The notes: generated by a model not told the origin, from the sequence alone. A stretch of DNA of 64,000 nucleotides from HGM04593 sp045634365 (GCA_045634365.1 JAZRAC010000016.1:1-64000); one strand, 5' to 3'. Shown: positions 18,416 to 27,751, numbered from the stretch's first letter. Numbers and translations: made by a program.

Positions 18416-19483
18416 ATGAAATACATTAGCAAACTGATTGTTGTTATAGCAGTATCTCTTTTAGGACAATATGCCGTGGCTCAACCCCCTGCACGCATAA
18501 AGGAAAAGGCTAAAAAAGAGCAGAAGACAACCTCTGCGGCTGTTATAAATATGTCGGAGAGAGCAAAAAATCAATTCCCCACACTTGTGGTACCGCAAGA
18601 GGTAGTGTGGAAACGCGACATCTATCGCTCACTCGACCTTAAAAAAGAGAAGAACGCATCGCTCTACTACCCCGTGGAGCCTATGGGAAAAAGCGTAAAT
18701 CTCTTTACATACATCTTCCGTCTTATACTCGAAGGCAGCATAAACGCCTACACATACAACCTCGACGGATACGAATCGTTCACAGAGGATAACAAAATAA
18801 ATCCCAAAGACCTGCTCGACAACTATCGCATATATTACGAGGAGAAGGATGGAGAATTTGTTGTAGGCAAGAGCGATATTCCCAGCAGTGAGGTTCTGAG
18901 CTACTACATAAAGGAGAGCTACTACTACGACCAAAGAACCGCCACATACAACCAGCGAGTAACGGCAATATGCCCTGTGTTGCACCGTGCCGAGGAGTTT
19001 GCCACCGAAGTAACCAAGTACCCGATGTTCTGGCTCAATTACGATGAAATTGCACAGGTATTGGCACAGCAACCCATAGTAACAAGCAGCTACAACAATA
19101 TTTCGTCGATGAGTATAAACGATTACTTCACAAAGAATTGTTACGATGGCGAAATATACAAGACTGTCAACCTTCGCAACCTTGCACTCAACCAATATTG
19201 CAAGGACACTGCTGCTGTGAAGAAAGAGCAGGAGAAGATTGAAAAGCAACTGACCACTTTCCGTGCGAACCTTTGGGAGACGCCCAAACAGACTATAACC
19301 ACCGACTCTGCCGCTGTTGCCGGCGATTCAATAACCGCACCGGTTGAGGAGAAGAAACGCCCCACCCTCTTTGGCGGAAGCAAAAAGAAGGAGAGCGTGA
19401 AGAAAGAGAAGAGCAAGAAGAGCAGCGCCCCCAAAAGAAGTGCCGGTACCGCTCGCCTGTCGGTGCGCAAGACAAGACGATAA
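18416..19483 (+). CDS. gldN: Type IX secretion ring protein GldN/PorN
   Basis: 355 residues with a signal peptide ending VAQP (about 22). The conserved core runs about 60-290 (VWKRDIYRSLDL, then GSINAYTYNLDGYE and the YYIKESYYYD strand), matching the GldN family that builds the periplasmic ring with GldK. The last ~40 residues are strongly basic (repeated KKK, KKEK and KKSS, ending in SVRKTRR), probably disordered and of unknown use. It lies 51 nt after gldM and is followed by a strong terminator, closing the operon. Confidence 0.92.
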   Translation: MKYISKLIVVIAVSLLGQYAVAQPPARIKEKAKKEQKTTSAAVINMSERAKNQFPTLVVPQEVVWKRDIYRSLDLKKEKNASLYYPVEPMGKSVNLFTYIFRLILEGSINAYTYNLDGYESFTEDNKINPKDLLDNYRIYYEEKDGEFVVGKSDIPSSEVLSYYIKESYYYDQRTATYNQRVTAICPVLHRAEEFATEVTKYPMFWLNYDEIAQVLAQQPIVTSSYNNISSMSINDYFTKNCYDGEIYKTVNLRNLALNQYCKDTAAVKKEQEKIEKQLTTFRANLWETPKQTITTDSAAVAGDSITAPVEEKKRPTLFGGSKKKESVKKEKSKKSSAPKRSAGTARLSVRKTRR

Positions 19484-19496
19484 AAACGCACACAAT

Positions 19497-19544
19497 ATAA
19501 AACACAAAGGATACAGATGTGGTTCTGTATCCTTTGTGTTTTAT
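19497..19544 (+). terminator. Terminator of the type IX secretion operon
   Basis: A perfect 21-bp stem (19497-19517 with 19524-19544; core CACAAAGGATACAGA) closed by the loop TGTGGT. The descending arm ends in TTTTAT. It begins 14 nt after the gldN stop. Confidence 0.9.
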
Positions 19545-19562
19545 AAAGAAATGAAACAAAAT

Positions 19563-19593
19563 TTGCATTTAAACATATTTTACACTTATTTTG
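19563..19593 (+). promoter_or_regulatory. Promoter of the outer-membrane beta-barrel gene
   Basis: TTG (19563-19565), 20 nt, then TTATTTTG (19586-19593), one mismatch from TAnnTTTG. Transcription would start near 19600, favouring the ATG at 19625 over the in-frame ATG at 19601. Confidence 0.5.
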
Positions 19594-19624
19594 CAAGAAA
19601 TTGATTACTTATAAATATTGTATT

Positions 19625-20269
19625 ATGAGAAAAATTCTTGGATTAGCAATAGTATTATGCCTTTTAACATCGGCACCAGCCTATTCACAATTTGATTGGG
19701 GTATAAAAGCCGGTATAAACCTCACAGAAAAGCCAAGCTCGCTTAAAGATGTTTCTAATGGTAACAGAAACGGCTTCTTCTTCGGACCTATGGCAAAGAT
19801 TCTTATCCCTGTGCTGAATATAGGGCTCGAAGCTAACCTGCTCTATTCGCAGACAGAAAATGACATTTATGGCAATTGCATCAAACGTCATAATATAGAA
19901 CTTCCTATATATCTGCGCTACGATTTTGCCCTTCCCATTTTGGACAGAATCATTGAACCGTTTATCGCTATCGGTCCTCAATTTGGTTGGACAATGGGAA
20001 GCCACGATGGAATGAGCAATAGAGAGATTTGGGATACAGCAAGCAACACCATTGTTAAAGAGATTGGTAAATGGGAATACAAGAAGAGTAATCTAAGCAT
20101 CAATCTTGGAGTGGGCGCCATTGTATTAGACCACATACAGTTGCATTTGAACTACAACATTGCAATAGGGCAAACCGGCGAGTGGAAATCTTTTGTTTCC
20201 GACCGAGGATGGAGAGAGGTCGACTCAAAAATAAACACTTGGCAGGTATCTGCTGCATATATATTCTGA
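19625..20269 (+). CDS. Outer-membrane beta-barrel protein (PorT-like fold)
   Basis: 214 residues from the ATG at 19625 (MRKILGLAIVLCLL), which gives a clean signal peptide ending YSQ. The body is a short barrel of amphipathic strands beginning FDWGIKAGINL and ending in the aromatic AAYIF, as in the OMP_b-brl_2 family that includes PorT. It sits next to the secretion operon but behind a strong terminator and with its own promoter and terminator. A direct role in type IX secretion is possible but not shown; a generic small barrel is equally likely. Confidence 0.75.
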   Translation: MRKILGLAIVLCLLTSAPAYSQFDWGIKAGINLTEKPSSLKDVSNGNRNGFFFGPMAKILIPVLNIGLEANLLYSQTENDIYGNCIKRHNIELPIYLRYDFALPILDRIIEPFIAIGPQFGWTMGSHDGMSNREIWDTASNTIVKEIGKWEYKKSNLSINLGVGAIVLDHIQLHLNYNIAIGQTGEWKSFVSDRGWREVDSKINTWQVSAAYIF

Positions 20270-20292
20270 TTGCGAGTTTAGGAAACAATATT

Positions 20293-20325
20293 ATAAGGAG
20301 CTGCATTTGTCGCTCCTTATTTTTT
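20293..20325 (+). terminator. Terminator after the beta-barrel gene
   Basis: ATAAGGAGC (20293-20301) pairs with GCTCCTTAT (20312-20320), followed by a run of six T. Confidence 0.85.
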
Positions 20326-20333
20326 GCTATATT

Positions 20334-20363
20334 TTGCACATTGCTCACTTTTTAATAACTTCG
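20334..20363 (+). promoter_or_regulatory. priA promoter giving an almost leaderless mRNA
   Basis: TTG (20334-20336, within TTTTG), 19 nt, then TAACTTCG (20356-20363), one base from the -7 consensus. The ATG at 20377 is only 13 nt beyond the box, so the leader would be about 6-8 nt with no room for a Shine-Dalgarno site. Confidence 0.6.
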
Positions 20364-20376
20364 CACAATAAAGAGT

Positions 20377-22623
20377 ATGGCAAAATTCGCAGATGTAATA
20401 TTACCATTGCCACTCCCCACCACATACACATACAGCATTCCACAGGAGCTTGGGGAGAGGGTGCAGGCCGGGTGCAGAGTGAGCGTTCCTCTCGGCCCGA
20501 AGAAACATTACACAGCGATGGTTGCGGTCACACACGACAATGAGCCCACCGATTGCCAAGTGCGCCCCATAGGGGAACTGCTCGACGAAGCACCGATAAT
20601 GCTATCCACCCAGATGAAACTATGGGAGTGGGTGTCGCGCTACTATTTAAGTTCGTTGGGAGATATTTATAAAGCTGCCGTGCCGCAAGGCCTTAAAGGG
20701 GAGTTTAAGCCACGTACCGAACAACGCACACGCCTCGTGGCAAAATATCGCCACGAAAAGGCCATAAACATAATACAACAGGCACTCACGCGAGCCCCTC
20801 GCCAGAAGCGGCTCTTCAACACCTATATTGAACTGTCGCAGATTCTCACAGACGAACCCCTCGAAGTCTCCAAGCACAAACTGTTGGAGGCGGCACAAGT
20901 GCAACCGAATATTTATAAAGAACTTGCAGATAAAGGTTTTTTCGAGAGCTACGAAGTGGAGATTGGCCGCCTCGCGACCAACGAAAGTACCACCGTTCCA
21001 TTGAACAAGCTCAACAAAGCACAGGAGAGAGCCTTGCAGGAGATTACCGACAGTTTTGCCGACAAGAATGTAACCCTGTTGCACGGCGTAACCTCGGCCG
21101 GAAAAACCGAAATATATATACATCTTATCTCACAAGCAGTGGAGCGTGGAGAGCAGGTGCTGTATCTGCTCCCCGAAATTGCTCTTACCCAGCAGATTAT
21201 AGAACGCCTGCGCCGAGTGTTCGGCAACAAGATAGGGCTCTACCACTCCAAATTCTCCGATGCAGAAAGGGTGGAAATTTGGAAAAAACAGATGAGCAAC
21301 GAGCCTTACAGCATTATATTGGGCGTGCGCTCCTCACTATTTCTTCCCTTCAAGAATTTGGGGCTTGTCATTGTGGACGAGGAGCACGAGAACAGCTACA
21401 AGCAACAGGAGCCCGCGCCCCGCTACAATGCACGCAACACCGCAATAGTGCTCGCCTCCTTTTTTGGAGCAAAGACACTGCTTGGCACAGCCACCCCCTC
21501 GATAGAAAGCTATTATAATGCAACCACGGGAAAGTATGGCCTTGTGAGCCTCACAACCCGCCACCGCGAAGTAAAACTACCGGAAATTGAAGTTGTCGAC
21601 ATTGCAGATATGAGCCGTCGCAAAAGAATGACCGGCCCATTCAGCGACCCGCTTGCCGATGCAATGAAAAAAGCACTCGACGAGGGCAAACAGATAATAT
21701 TGTTCCAAAATAGACGCGGCTACTCCCCCCTGCTCGAATGCAAGACCTGTGGCTGGGTACCCAAATGCAAGCATTGCGATGTGAGCCTCACACTGCACAA
21801 GAGTGCACACAAACTCACCTGCCACTACTGCGGATACACAATACCCGCGCCAAAATATTGCCCCAACTGCGAAGAGAATAACTTTATACACCTTGGTTAC
21901 GGCACCGAAAAAATAGAGGACGACCTTCAAAATCTCTTTCCCGAAGCACGCATCGCCCGTATGGACCTCGACACTACCCGCACCCGCACTGCATACGAGA
22001 AGATTATCTCCACGTTCCAAAAAGGAGAGACCGACATTCTCATAGGTACACAAATGGTGTCGAAAGGGCTCGATTTTGACAAGGTGGCAGTGGTGGGAAT
22101 TATAAACGCCGACACACTGCTCAACTACCCCGACTTTCGTGCCACGGAACGAGCCTTCCAGCTAATGGCGCAGGTTGCCGGACGCGCCGGACGCAAAGAT
22201 GGTGAGGGGAAAGTGTTTCTGCAAACAAAAATGCCCGATGCTCCCGTCGTTCCACAGATTGTAAAGAACGACTATCTGCAATTCTACAACACGCAGTTGC
22301 AGGAGCGTATGATGTTCCATTATCCGCCATTCTATCGTTTGGTTTATATTTATATTAAGCATCGCGACGTAAAAATTCTCGATGAATTTTCGGAACTGCT
22401 GGGACAGCATCTGCGCAACATTTTCGAAGAGCGCATTCTGGGCCCCGACCTGCCTCCCGTCGCTCGCGTGAAGCAGTTGTATATACGCAAAATGGTTCTG
22501 AAAATAGAGAGCAATCTCTCGCAATACAAGGTTAACGACACTCTTATGGAGATACAGCAGGCATTCACGCAAAACAGCCGCTACCGCTCCATTGTTATGT
22601 TCTACGACATAGACCCGCTTTAA
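20377..22623 (+). CDS. priA: Primosomal protein N' (replication restart helicase PriA)
   Basis: 748 residues. PriA recognises stalled forks and D-loops and reloads the replicative helicase. The N-terminal DNA-binding region begins FADVILPLPLPTTYTYSIP. The helicase core has Walker A in GVTSAGKTEIY (about 237-247) and the DEEH box (about 334). Eight zinc-binding cysteines form the cluster CKTCGWVPKCKHC, CHYCG and CPNC (about 458-505), and the later helicase motif QVAGRAGRKDG is present. All expected parts are there and the length is normal. No operon partner is evident: the next gene has its own promoter. Confidence 0.97.
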   Translation: MAKFADVILPLPLPTTYTYSIPQELGERVQAGCRVSVPLGPKKHYTAMVAVTHDNEPTDCQVRPIGELLDEAPIMLSTQMKLWEWVSRYYLSSLGDIYKAAVPQGLKGEFKPRTEQRTRLVAKYRHEKAINIIQQALTRAPRQKRLFNTYIELSQILTDEPLEVSKHKLLEAAQVQPNIYKELADKGFFESYEVEIGRLATNESTTVPLNKLNKAQERALQEITDSFADKNVTLLHGVTSAGKTEIYIHLISQAVERGEQVLYLLPEIALTQQIIERLRRVFGNKIGLYHSKFSDAERVEIWKKQMSNEPYSIILGVRSSLFLPFKNLGLVIVDEEHENSYKQQEPAPRYNARNTAIVLASFFGAKTLLGTATPSIESYYNATTGKYGLVSLTTRHREVKLPEIEVVDIADMSRRKRMTGPFSDPLADAMKKALDEGKQIILFQNRRGYSPLLECKTCGWVPKCKHCDVSLTLHKSAHKLTCHYCGYTIPAPKYCPNCEENNFIHLGYGTEKIEDDLQNLFPEARIARMDLDTTRTRTAYEKIISTFQKGETDILIGTQMVSKGLDFDKVAVVGIINADTLLNYPDFRATERAFQLMAQVAGRAGRKDGEGKVFLQTKMPDAPVVPQIVKNDYLQFYNTQLQERMMFHYPPFYRLVYIYIKHRDVKILDEFSELLGQHLRNIFEERILGPDLPPVARVKQLYIRKMVLKIESNLSQYKVNDTLMEIQQAFTQNSRYRSIVMFYDIDPL

Positions 22624-22654
22624 CACTGTTTGCATTATTTTCACAGTCAATATT

Positions 22655-22685
22655 TTGTACATCTCCCACCATTTAGGTAACTTTG
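22655..22685 (+). promoter_or_regulatory. Promoter of the DUF2723 gene
   Basis: TTG (22655-22657, in TTTTG), 20 nt, then a perfect TAACTTTG (22678-22685). The predicted start of transcription near 22692 rules out the in-frame ATG at 22683 and supports the ATG at 22746. Confidence 0.7.
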
Positions 22686-22745
22686 CACCATTTTAGGGGA
22701 TTATGCCTCGTTGCAAGAAAAAGAATAATAACAGAGTACAAGATA

Positions 22746-25700
22746 ATGAAAAGATTTAAAGCGGTAAACAACCTTTTCGGTTGGCTCACCTTCCTTGTTG
22801 CGGCAATCACATACTGCCTTACAGTGGAGCCCACTGCAAGTTTCTGGGATTGCCCCGAGTTTATACTTTCGGGCAACAAACTCGAAGTGGGACACCCGCC
22901 CGGTGCGCCTTTCTTTATGCTCACGGCAAATTTCTTCTCACTCTTTGCCGAGCCCGAAAATGTAGCTCTTATGGTCAACAATATGAGTGCGTTGTTGAGT
23001 GCCGGGGGCATTCTGTTCCTCTTTTGGAGCATCACGCACCTGACACGCAAACTCATTGTGGGCAACAGCAACATTATTTCCAATGCACAGATTGCAACCA
23101 TCATCGGGTCGGGCCTTGTGGGTGCCCTTGCCTATACTTGGAGCGACACCTATTGGTTCAGTGCCGTGGAGGGAGAGGTATACGCATATTCGTCGCTCTT
23201 TACCGCAGTGGTATTCTGGCTCATCCTCAAATGGGAGGAGCAGGCCAACGAGCCTCACAGCGACCGTTGGCTTGTGCTCATTGCCTATCTTGTGGGATTA
23301 TCCATCGGCGTTCACCTGCTCAACCTTTTATGTATCCCTGCAATTGTTCTTGTGACATATTACAAACGTGTGCCTAACGCCACCTGGAAAGGGTTGTTAA
23401 TGGCAATAGCCCTCTCTGGGGTGCTTGTCGCAGTGGTACTATATGGCATTGTTCCGGGTGTTGTAAAGGTTGGCGGATGGTTCGAACTGCTCTTTGTGAA
23501 CAGCCTTGGAATGCCATTCAACACCGGCCTCATTATCTATATTGTATTACTCTGCGCCGCACTTATTTGGGGATTATGCGAGAGTGAGAAAGGCAATAAT
23601 CGCAAACGCCTTGCCATTGCCTTCACCGCGTCGATAGGCCTGCTTGGCATTCCCTTTTATGGCTACGGATTTTTCAGCGTTTTTATGGGCCTGATAGTGC
23701 TGGCAGCCATCTTCTTTGCTGTAATGTTCCGCAAAGGTGAAAAGCACGTTATAAATTTGCGTTGGCTCAACACCTCGCTGTTGTGTATGACGGTTATAAT
23801 GATAGGCTATTCGTCTTACGCGCTAATTGTTGTACGCTCAGCGGCAAACACACCTATGGACCAGAACTCTCCCGAGGATATCTTCACTCTTGGTGCTTAC
23901 CTTGGCCGTGAGCAATATGGCGACCGTCCCCTGCTCTATGGCTATACATACTGTTCCGAAATTGAACGTGAGGCCATGGGTGAATATTGGGTAGCCAAAG
24001 TTAAACGAGGCGCTCCCAAATATGCACCAAAGGAGAAGGCCTCACCCAATGAAAAGGACTCATACGAGATTATCGGATACGACGAAAAGCCCATATACGC
24101 ACAAAATATGTTCTTCCCCCGTATGTACAACCCCGAGCACGCCAATTTCTATGGCACGAACCTCTATGAGCCGTGGTGCGGAGGAGAGATAAAAGGGCGT
24201 AACGTGCGATACAGGACTCCTTGGGGAGAGAGCATCAATATAAAGATGCCCACACAGCTCGACAACCTGAAATTCTTTATCAACTACCAGCTGAATTTTA
24301 TGTATTGGAGATATTTCCTGTGGAACTTTGTGGGCCGACAGAACGACCTGCAAAGCCACGGCGAAACTGAAAAAGGCAACTGGATTACAGGAATAAACTT
24401 CATAGATAATATTCTTGTGGGCAACCAAGAGACACTCCCCGGCGTGCTCAAAGAGAACAAAGGACGCAATGTATTCTATGCCCTACCGCTCATTCTGGGA
24501 ATAATGGGAATGTTGTGGCAAGCTCGCCACGGCAAAGAGGGCAAACAGCAATTCTTCGTTGTATTCTGGCTATTCTTTATGACCGGCCTTGCCATTGTGC
24601 TCTATCTTAATCAGACACTTCTGCAACCCCGTGAGCGCGACTATGCCTACGCAGCATCGTTCTACGCCTTTGCAATATGGATAGGAATGGGCGTAGCGGC
24701 ACTCACCGAGTGGCTAAAATCGCGTAACACAGCCACAAATATCATAATATCGGCAGGCTGTCTGCTGGTACCCGTGCAGATGGTGTCACAAACTTGGGAC
24801 GACCACGACCGCAGCGGCCGTTACGCCTGTCGCGACTTTGGGCAGAACTACCTCTACTCGCTACCCGAGGAGGGCAACCCCATAATATTCACCTGTGGCG
24901 ACAACGACACCTTCCCCCTTTGGTACAATCAAGAGGTTGAGGGTGTGCGCACCGATACGCGCGTGTGCAACCTTTCGTATCTGCAAACAGATTGGTACAT
25001 CGACCAGATGCGCCGCCCTGCATACGACTCACCCTCGTTGCCCATTAGTTGGGAGCGCATCGATTATGCCGGCAACAACAACGAGGCAGTGAAGATAGAC
25101 ACCCGCTACAAGGAGATTATCAAGAAACTGTATGCCGACAACCCTGAGGCTGCCAAAAAGCGTTACGGAGAAAACCCCTTTGAATTAAAAAACATTATGA
25201 AATATTGGGTGCGCTCCAAGAACGAAAAACTCCATTTTATACCAACCGACACGGTGTATATAAAGATTGACAAGGAGGCTGTCATACGCTCGGGAATGAT
25301 AATCCCCGAAGAGTACACCGAGGAGATGCCCGAATATATGACAATCTCGTTGAAAGACCGCAAAAGACTCCTGCGCAGCGACCTTATGCTGCTCGAAATG
25401 CTGTCACAGGCCAATTGGGTGCGCCCAATGTATATGTCAATGACCGTGGGCGATGAGAACTATTTGAGCTCCCTTCAAGATTTCTTTGTGCAAGAGGGCC
25501 TTGCCTATCGTATAACCCCATTCAACTGGGTAAAACTCGGTTATAGCAGGAAACACGACATTGTGGCCGACACAGAGGCCTTCTACCACAACGTAATGAA
25601 CCGCTTTAAGTTCGGAGGCTTCAAAGAGAACCCCGACTACTACTCCGACGAAACAATAAGCCGTATGGTGTATACCCATCGCCGTCTAATCTCGTCGCTC

Positions 25701-26093
25701 GCATCGCAACTATACAACGAAGGCAAAGAGGAGAAAGCACACAAACTGCTGATACGTCTCGACAAGGAACTTCCAAGTACCATAGTACCCTATGGCGCAA
25801 GAACAGGAGGCATAGATATTGGACGCCTCTATATAGCCCTCGGCGACTATGAGAATGGTTGCAGAGTGCTTGGCGGACTCATCGAGGAGCAATTAGAATA
25901 TATCGATTGGTATTGCAGTTTCGGAGAGAGCCGCTTCAAGGCTACCACACAAGAGAGCTACGAAGCCTTTGAGATTGCCAAAATTATAATAGAAGAACTA
26001 AACAGTGGCGATGAAGCCTGCAAAGCAATGGCCAACGACTACACCGCCGAACTTGGCAATAAATTTATAGAGTGGCGCAGAAGAATAAGTTAA
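22746..26093 (+). CDS. DUF2723 / GT117 family membrane protein
   Basis: About 1115 residues from the ATG at 22746 (MKRFKAVNNLFGW). The N-terminal half has many membrane helices. The conserved opening, TYCLTVEPTASFWDCPEF followed by GHPPGAP, is the DUF2723 signature, where acidic residues resemble the catalytic loop of protein O-mannosyltransferases (GT-C fold). A second helix group (about 590-690) contains LQPRERDYAYAASFYAFA. The C-terminal third is soluble and helical, TPR-like. The family is widespread in Bacteroidota and classed as GT117. A lipid-linked-sugar-dependent glycosyltransferase acting on exported proteins is the likely role, inferred from fold. The next gene follows 13 nt downstream. 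Confidence 0.88.
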   Translation: MKRFKAVNNLFGWLTFLVAAITYCLTVEPTASFWDCPEFILSGNKLEVGHPPGAPFFMLTANFFSLFAEPENVALMVNNMSALLSAGGILFLFWSITHLTRKLIVGNSNIISNAQIATIIGSGLVGALAYTWSDTYWFSAVEGEVYAYSSLFTAVVFWLILKWEEQANEPHSDRWLVLIAYLVGLSIGVHLLNLLCIPAIVLVTYYKRVPNATWKGLLMAIALSGVLVAVVLYGIVPGVVKVGGWFELLFVNSLGMPFNTGLIIYIVLLCAALIWGLCESEKGNNRKRLAIAFTASIGLLGIPFYGYGFFSVFMGLIVLAAIFFAVMFRKGEKHVINLRWLNTSLLCMTVIMIGYSSYALIVVRSAANTPMDQNSPEDIFTLGAYLGREQYGDRPLLYGYTYCSEIEREAMGEYWVAKVKRGAPKYAPKEKASPNEKDSYEIIGYDEKPIYAQNMFFPRMYNPEHANFYGTNLYEPWCGGEIKGRNVRYRTPWGESINIKMPTQLDNLKFFINYQLNFMYWRYFLWNFVGRQNDLQSHGETEKGNWITGINFIDNILVGNQETLPGVLKENKGRNVFYALPLILGIMGMLWQARHGKEGKQQFFVVFWLFFMTGLAIVLYLNQTLLQPRERDYAYAASFYAFAIWIGMGVAALTEWLKSRNTATNIIISAGCLLVPVQMVSQTWDDHDRSGRYACRDFGQNYLYSLPEEGNPIIFTCGDNDTFPLWYNQEVEGVRTDTRVCNLSYLQTDWYIDQMRRPAYDSPSLPISWERIDYAGNNNEAVKIDTRYKEIIKKLYADNPEAAKKRYGENPFELKNIMKYWVRSKNEKLHFIPTDTVYIKIDKEAVIRSGMIIPEEYTEEMPEYMTISLKDRKRLLRSDLMLLEMLSQANWVRPMYMSMTVGDENYLSSLQDFFVQEGLAYRITPFNWVKLGYSRKHDIVADTEAFYHNVMNRFKFGGFKENPDYYSDETISRMVYTHRRLISSLASQLYNEGKEEKAHKLLIRLDKELPSTIVPYGARTGGIDIGRLYIALGDYENGCRVLGGLIEEQLEYIDWYCSFGESRFKATTQESYEAFEIAKIIIEELNSGDEACKAMANDYTAELGNKFIEWRRRIS

Positions 26094-26106
26094 AAAGCAA
26101 GAAATT

Positions 26107-26718
26107 ATGTTTATAGAACAGGTCCCGACATTTTTCCGTAACCTTTACCCCAAAGCATTATGGAGAATGAACCCCGAGGAGAAGGCTGTATACCTCACCT
26201 TCGACGACGGGCCAATCCCTGTTATAACCCCGTGGGTGGTGGAACTTCTCGAACGCAACAACATAAAAGCCACATTCTTTATGGTGGGCGACAACGTGCA
26301 TAAATTCTCACAAGAATATATGCAGGTGGTAGAGGGTGGGCACCGATTGGGCAACCACACATTCAATCATCTGAAAGGGCTGCTCACAAGCACGAAAAAA
26401 TATATTGAAAATGTGGATCAGGCCGACGCCTTCATTCACAGCAACCTTTTCCGTCCCCCTCACGGAGTGCTACGCACACAACAATATCGCGAATTGTGCA
26501 AAAGGTACCAATTTGTTATGTGGGACCTTGTGACACGCGATTACAGCATACACCTATATGGCGAAGATGTGCTTGCCAACGTAAAGCGTTACACCCGCAA
26601 CGGATCCATAATAACATTCCACGACTCTTTACGTTCCGAGAGGAACCTGCGATACGCCTTGCCACGCGCAATAAATTGGCTGCTGGAACAGGGATACACA
26701 TTCAAAATTTTTGAATGA
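26107..26718 (+). CDS. Polysaccharide deacetylase family protein (NodB domain)
   Basis: 203 residues, a single NodB-type carbohydrate esterase domain. LTFDDGPIP supplies the catalytic base and metal-binding aspartates, GNHTFNHLKG the metal-binding histidines, FRPPHGVLR the third motif, and ITFHDS the catalytic histidine near the end. Such enzymes remove N- or O-acetyl groups from peptidoglycan or polysaccharide. No signal peptide is obvious. It lies 13 nt after the DUF2723 gene, so both probably act in cell-envelope glycan modification. Confidence 0.9.
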   Translation: MFIEQVPTFFRNLYPKALWRMNPEEKAVYLTFDDGPIPVITPWVVELLERNNIKATFFMVGDNVHKFSQEYMQVVEGGHRLGNHTFNHLKGLLTSTKKYIENVDQADAFIHSNLFRPPHGVLRTQQYRELCKRYQFVMWDLVTRDYSIHLYGEDVLANVKRYTRNGSIITFHDSLRSERNLRYALPRAINWLLEQGYTFKIFE

Positions 26719-26723
26719 CAAAG

Positions 26724-26790
26724 TCATCGACGAGCTTTGGTAAAAAGCGAGTCAATAACCACCCTTCATCGACGAGCTTTGGTAAAAAGC
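26724..26790 (+). repeat. Two identical 25-bp direct repeats
   Basis: A 25-bp sequence with core ATCGACGAGCTTTGGTAAAA occurs at 26724-26748 and again at 26766-26790 (period 42). Each copy can form a small hairpin, GCTTT-GGTAA-AAAGC. They fill the gap between the deacetylase stop and queG. Confidence 0.85.
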
Positions 26791-26830
26791 CAACAATTAT
26801 TTGTCATATTTCATTTTCTGCAAATATAAA

Positions 26831-27751
26831 ATGACACCGCACGAACTTTCCCAATATATAAAAGCCGAAGCGTTCAGCCTCGGCTTTGCCGTGTGTGGAA
26901 TAACAAAAGCCACCCCCCTACCCGAAAGTGAGGTTAAAAGACTTTCCAGCTGGGTTGCCGAGGGAAAGAATGGAGAGATGAGCTATCTTGCCCGCAACTG
27001 CGACAAACGAGAGGATCCCACAAAACTCGTCGAAGGCTGCAAAAGCATTATATCGGTAGCCCTCCCTTACGGACAAGAAGAATTCGATGAGAGCACACTC
27101 CATATATCGCGATACGCACAAGGGGTTGATTATCACAACGCTGTAAAAGAGCGCCTATTCAAATTGCTACAAAGCATAAACAATGTAAATCCAGTGCAAG
27201 GGCGTGTATTCTGCGACACTGCACCCGTTGCCGAGCGATATTGGGCTACACAAGCAGGGATTGGATGGATAGGGCGCAACCACCAACTTATAATACCAAA
27301 GGCCGGTTCCTATTTTTTCCTTGGCGAACTGATAATAGACTGCATCTTGGAATATGACCGACCATTTACCGCGAACCATTGCGGCAACTGCACCCGTTGC
27401 ATAGACAACTGCCCCACACAAGCACTCACAGCCAATGAATTCGATGCGAGAAAATGCCTCTCCTATCTAACAATCGAATACCGTGGCGAACTACCTGAAA
27501 ATATCGGTAAAAAGATGGGAAATTGCATCTATGGCTGCGACCGTTGCCAAACAGCCTGCCCTTGGAACAAACACTCACAAAGAACCGAAATAACAGAACT
27601 TCTGCCCGGCGAAGAGCTCGCAGCAATGAACAACGAGGATTGGCTCTCGCTCACCGAGGAGCGTTACGATAAAATATTCGGCAACAGCGCCGTGGAGAGA
27701 GCCGGATACAAACAGCTTGTACGCAATATTCTTGCTCTTAAAAAAGGGTAA
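26831..27751 (+). CDS. queG: Epoxyqueuosine reductase QueG
   Basis: 306 residues from the ATG at 26831; an in-frame ATG at 26801 would add ten hydrophobic residues not typical of the family. QueG reduces epoxyqueuosine to queuosine in tRNA using cobalamin and two [4Fe-4S] clusters. The ferredoxin-like cysteine sets are CGNCTRCIDNCP (about 184-195) and CDRCQTACPW (about 236-245). The N-terminal cobalamin-binding half includes FCDTAPVAERYWA and GIGWIGRNHQL. Length is near the short form without the C-terminal HEAT repeats. Its stop codon abuts the stop of the opposing dacB gene with no spacer. Confidence 0.95.
   Translation: MTPHELSQYIKAEAFSLGFAVCGITKATPLPESEVKRLSSWVAEGKNGEMSYLARNCDKREDPTKLVEGCKSIISVALPYGQEEFDESTLHISRYAQGVDYHNAVKERLFKLLQSINNVNPVQGRVFCDTAPVAERYWATQAGIGWIGRNHQLIIPKAGSYFFLGELIIDCILEYDRPFTANHCGNCTRCIDNCPTQALTANEFDARKCLSYLTIEYRGELPENIGKKMGNCIYGCDRCQTACPWNKHSQRTEITELLPGEELAAMNNEDWLSLTEERYDKIFGNSAVERAGYKQLVRNILALKKG

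Noticed and set aside
22683..22745. Upstream in-frame ATG for the DUF2723 gene
   Set aside because: It lies within the -7 box of a well-matched promoter; the ATG at 22746 gives a sensible membrane-protein N terminus.
26724..26790. Possible CRISPR remnant
   Set aside because: Only two repeats with a 17-nt spacer and no cas genes; spacing is too short.
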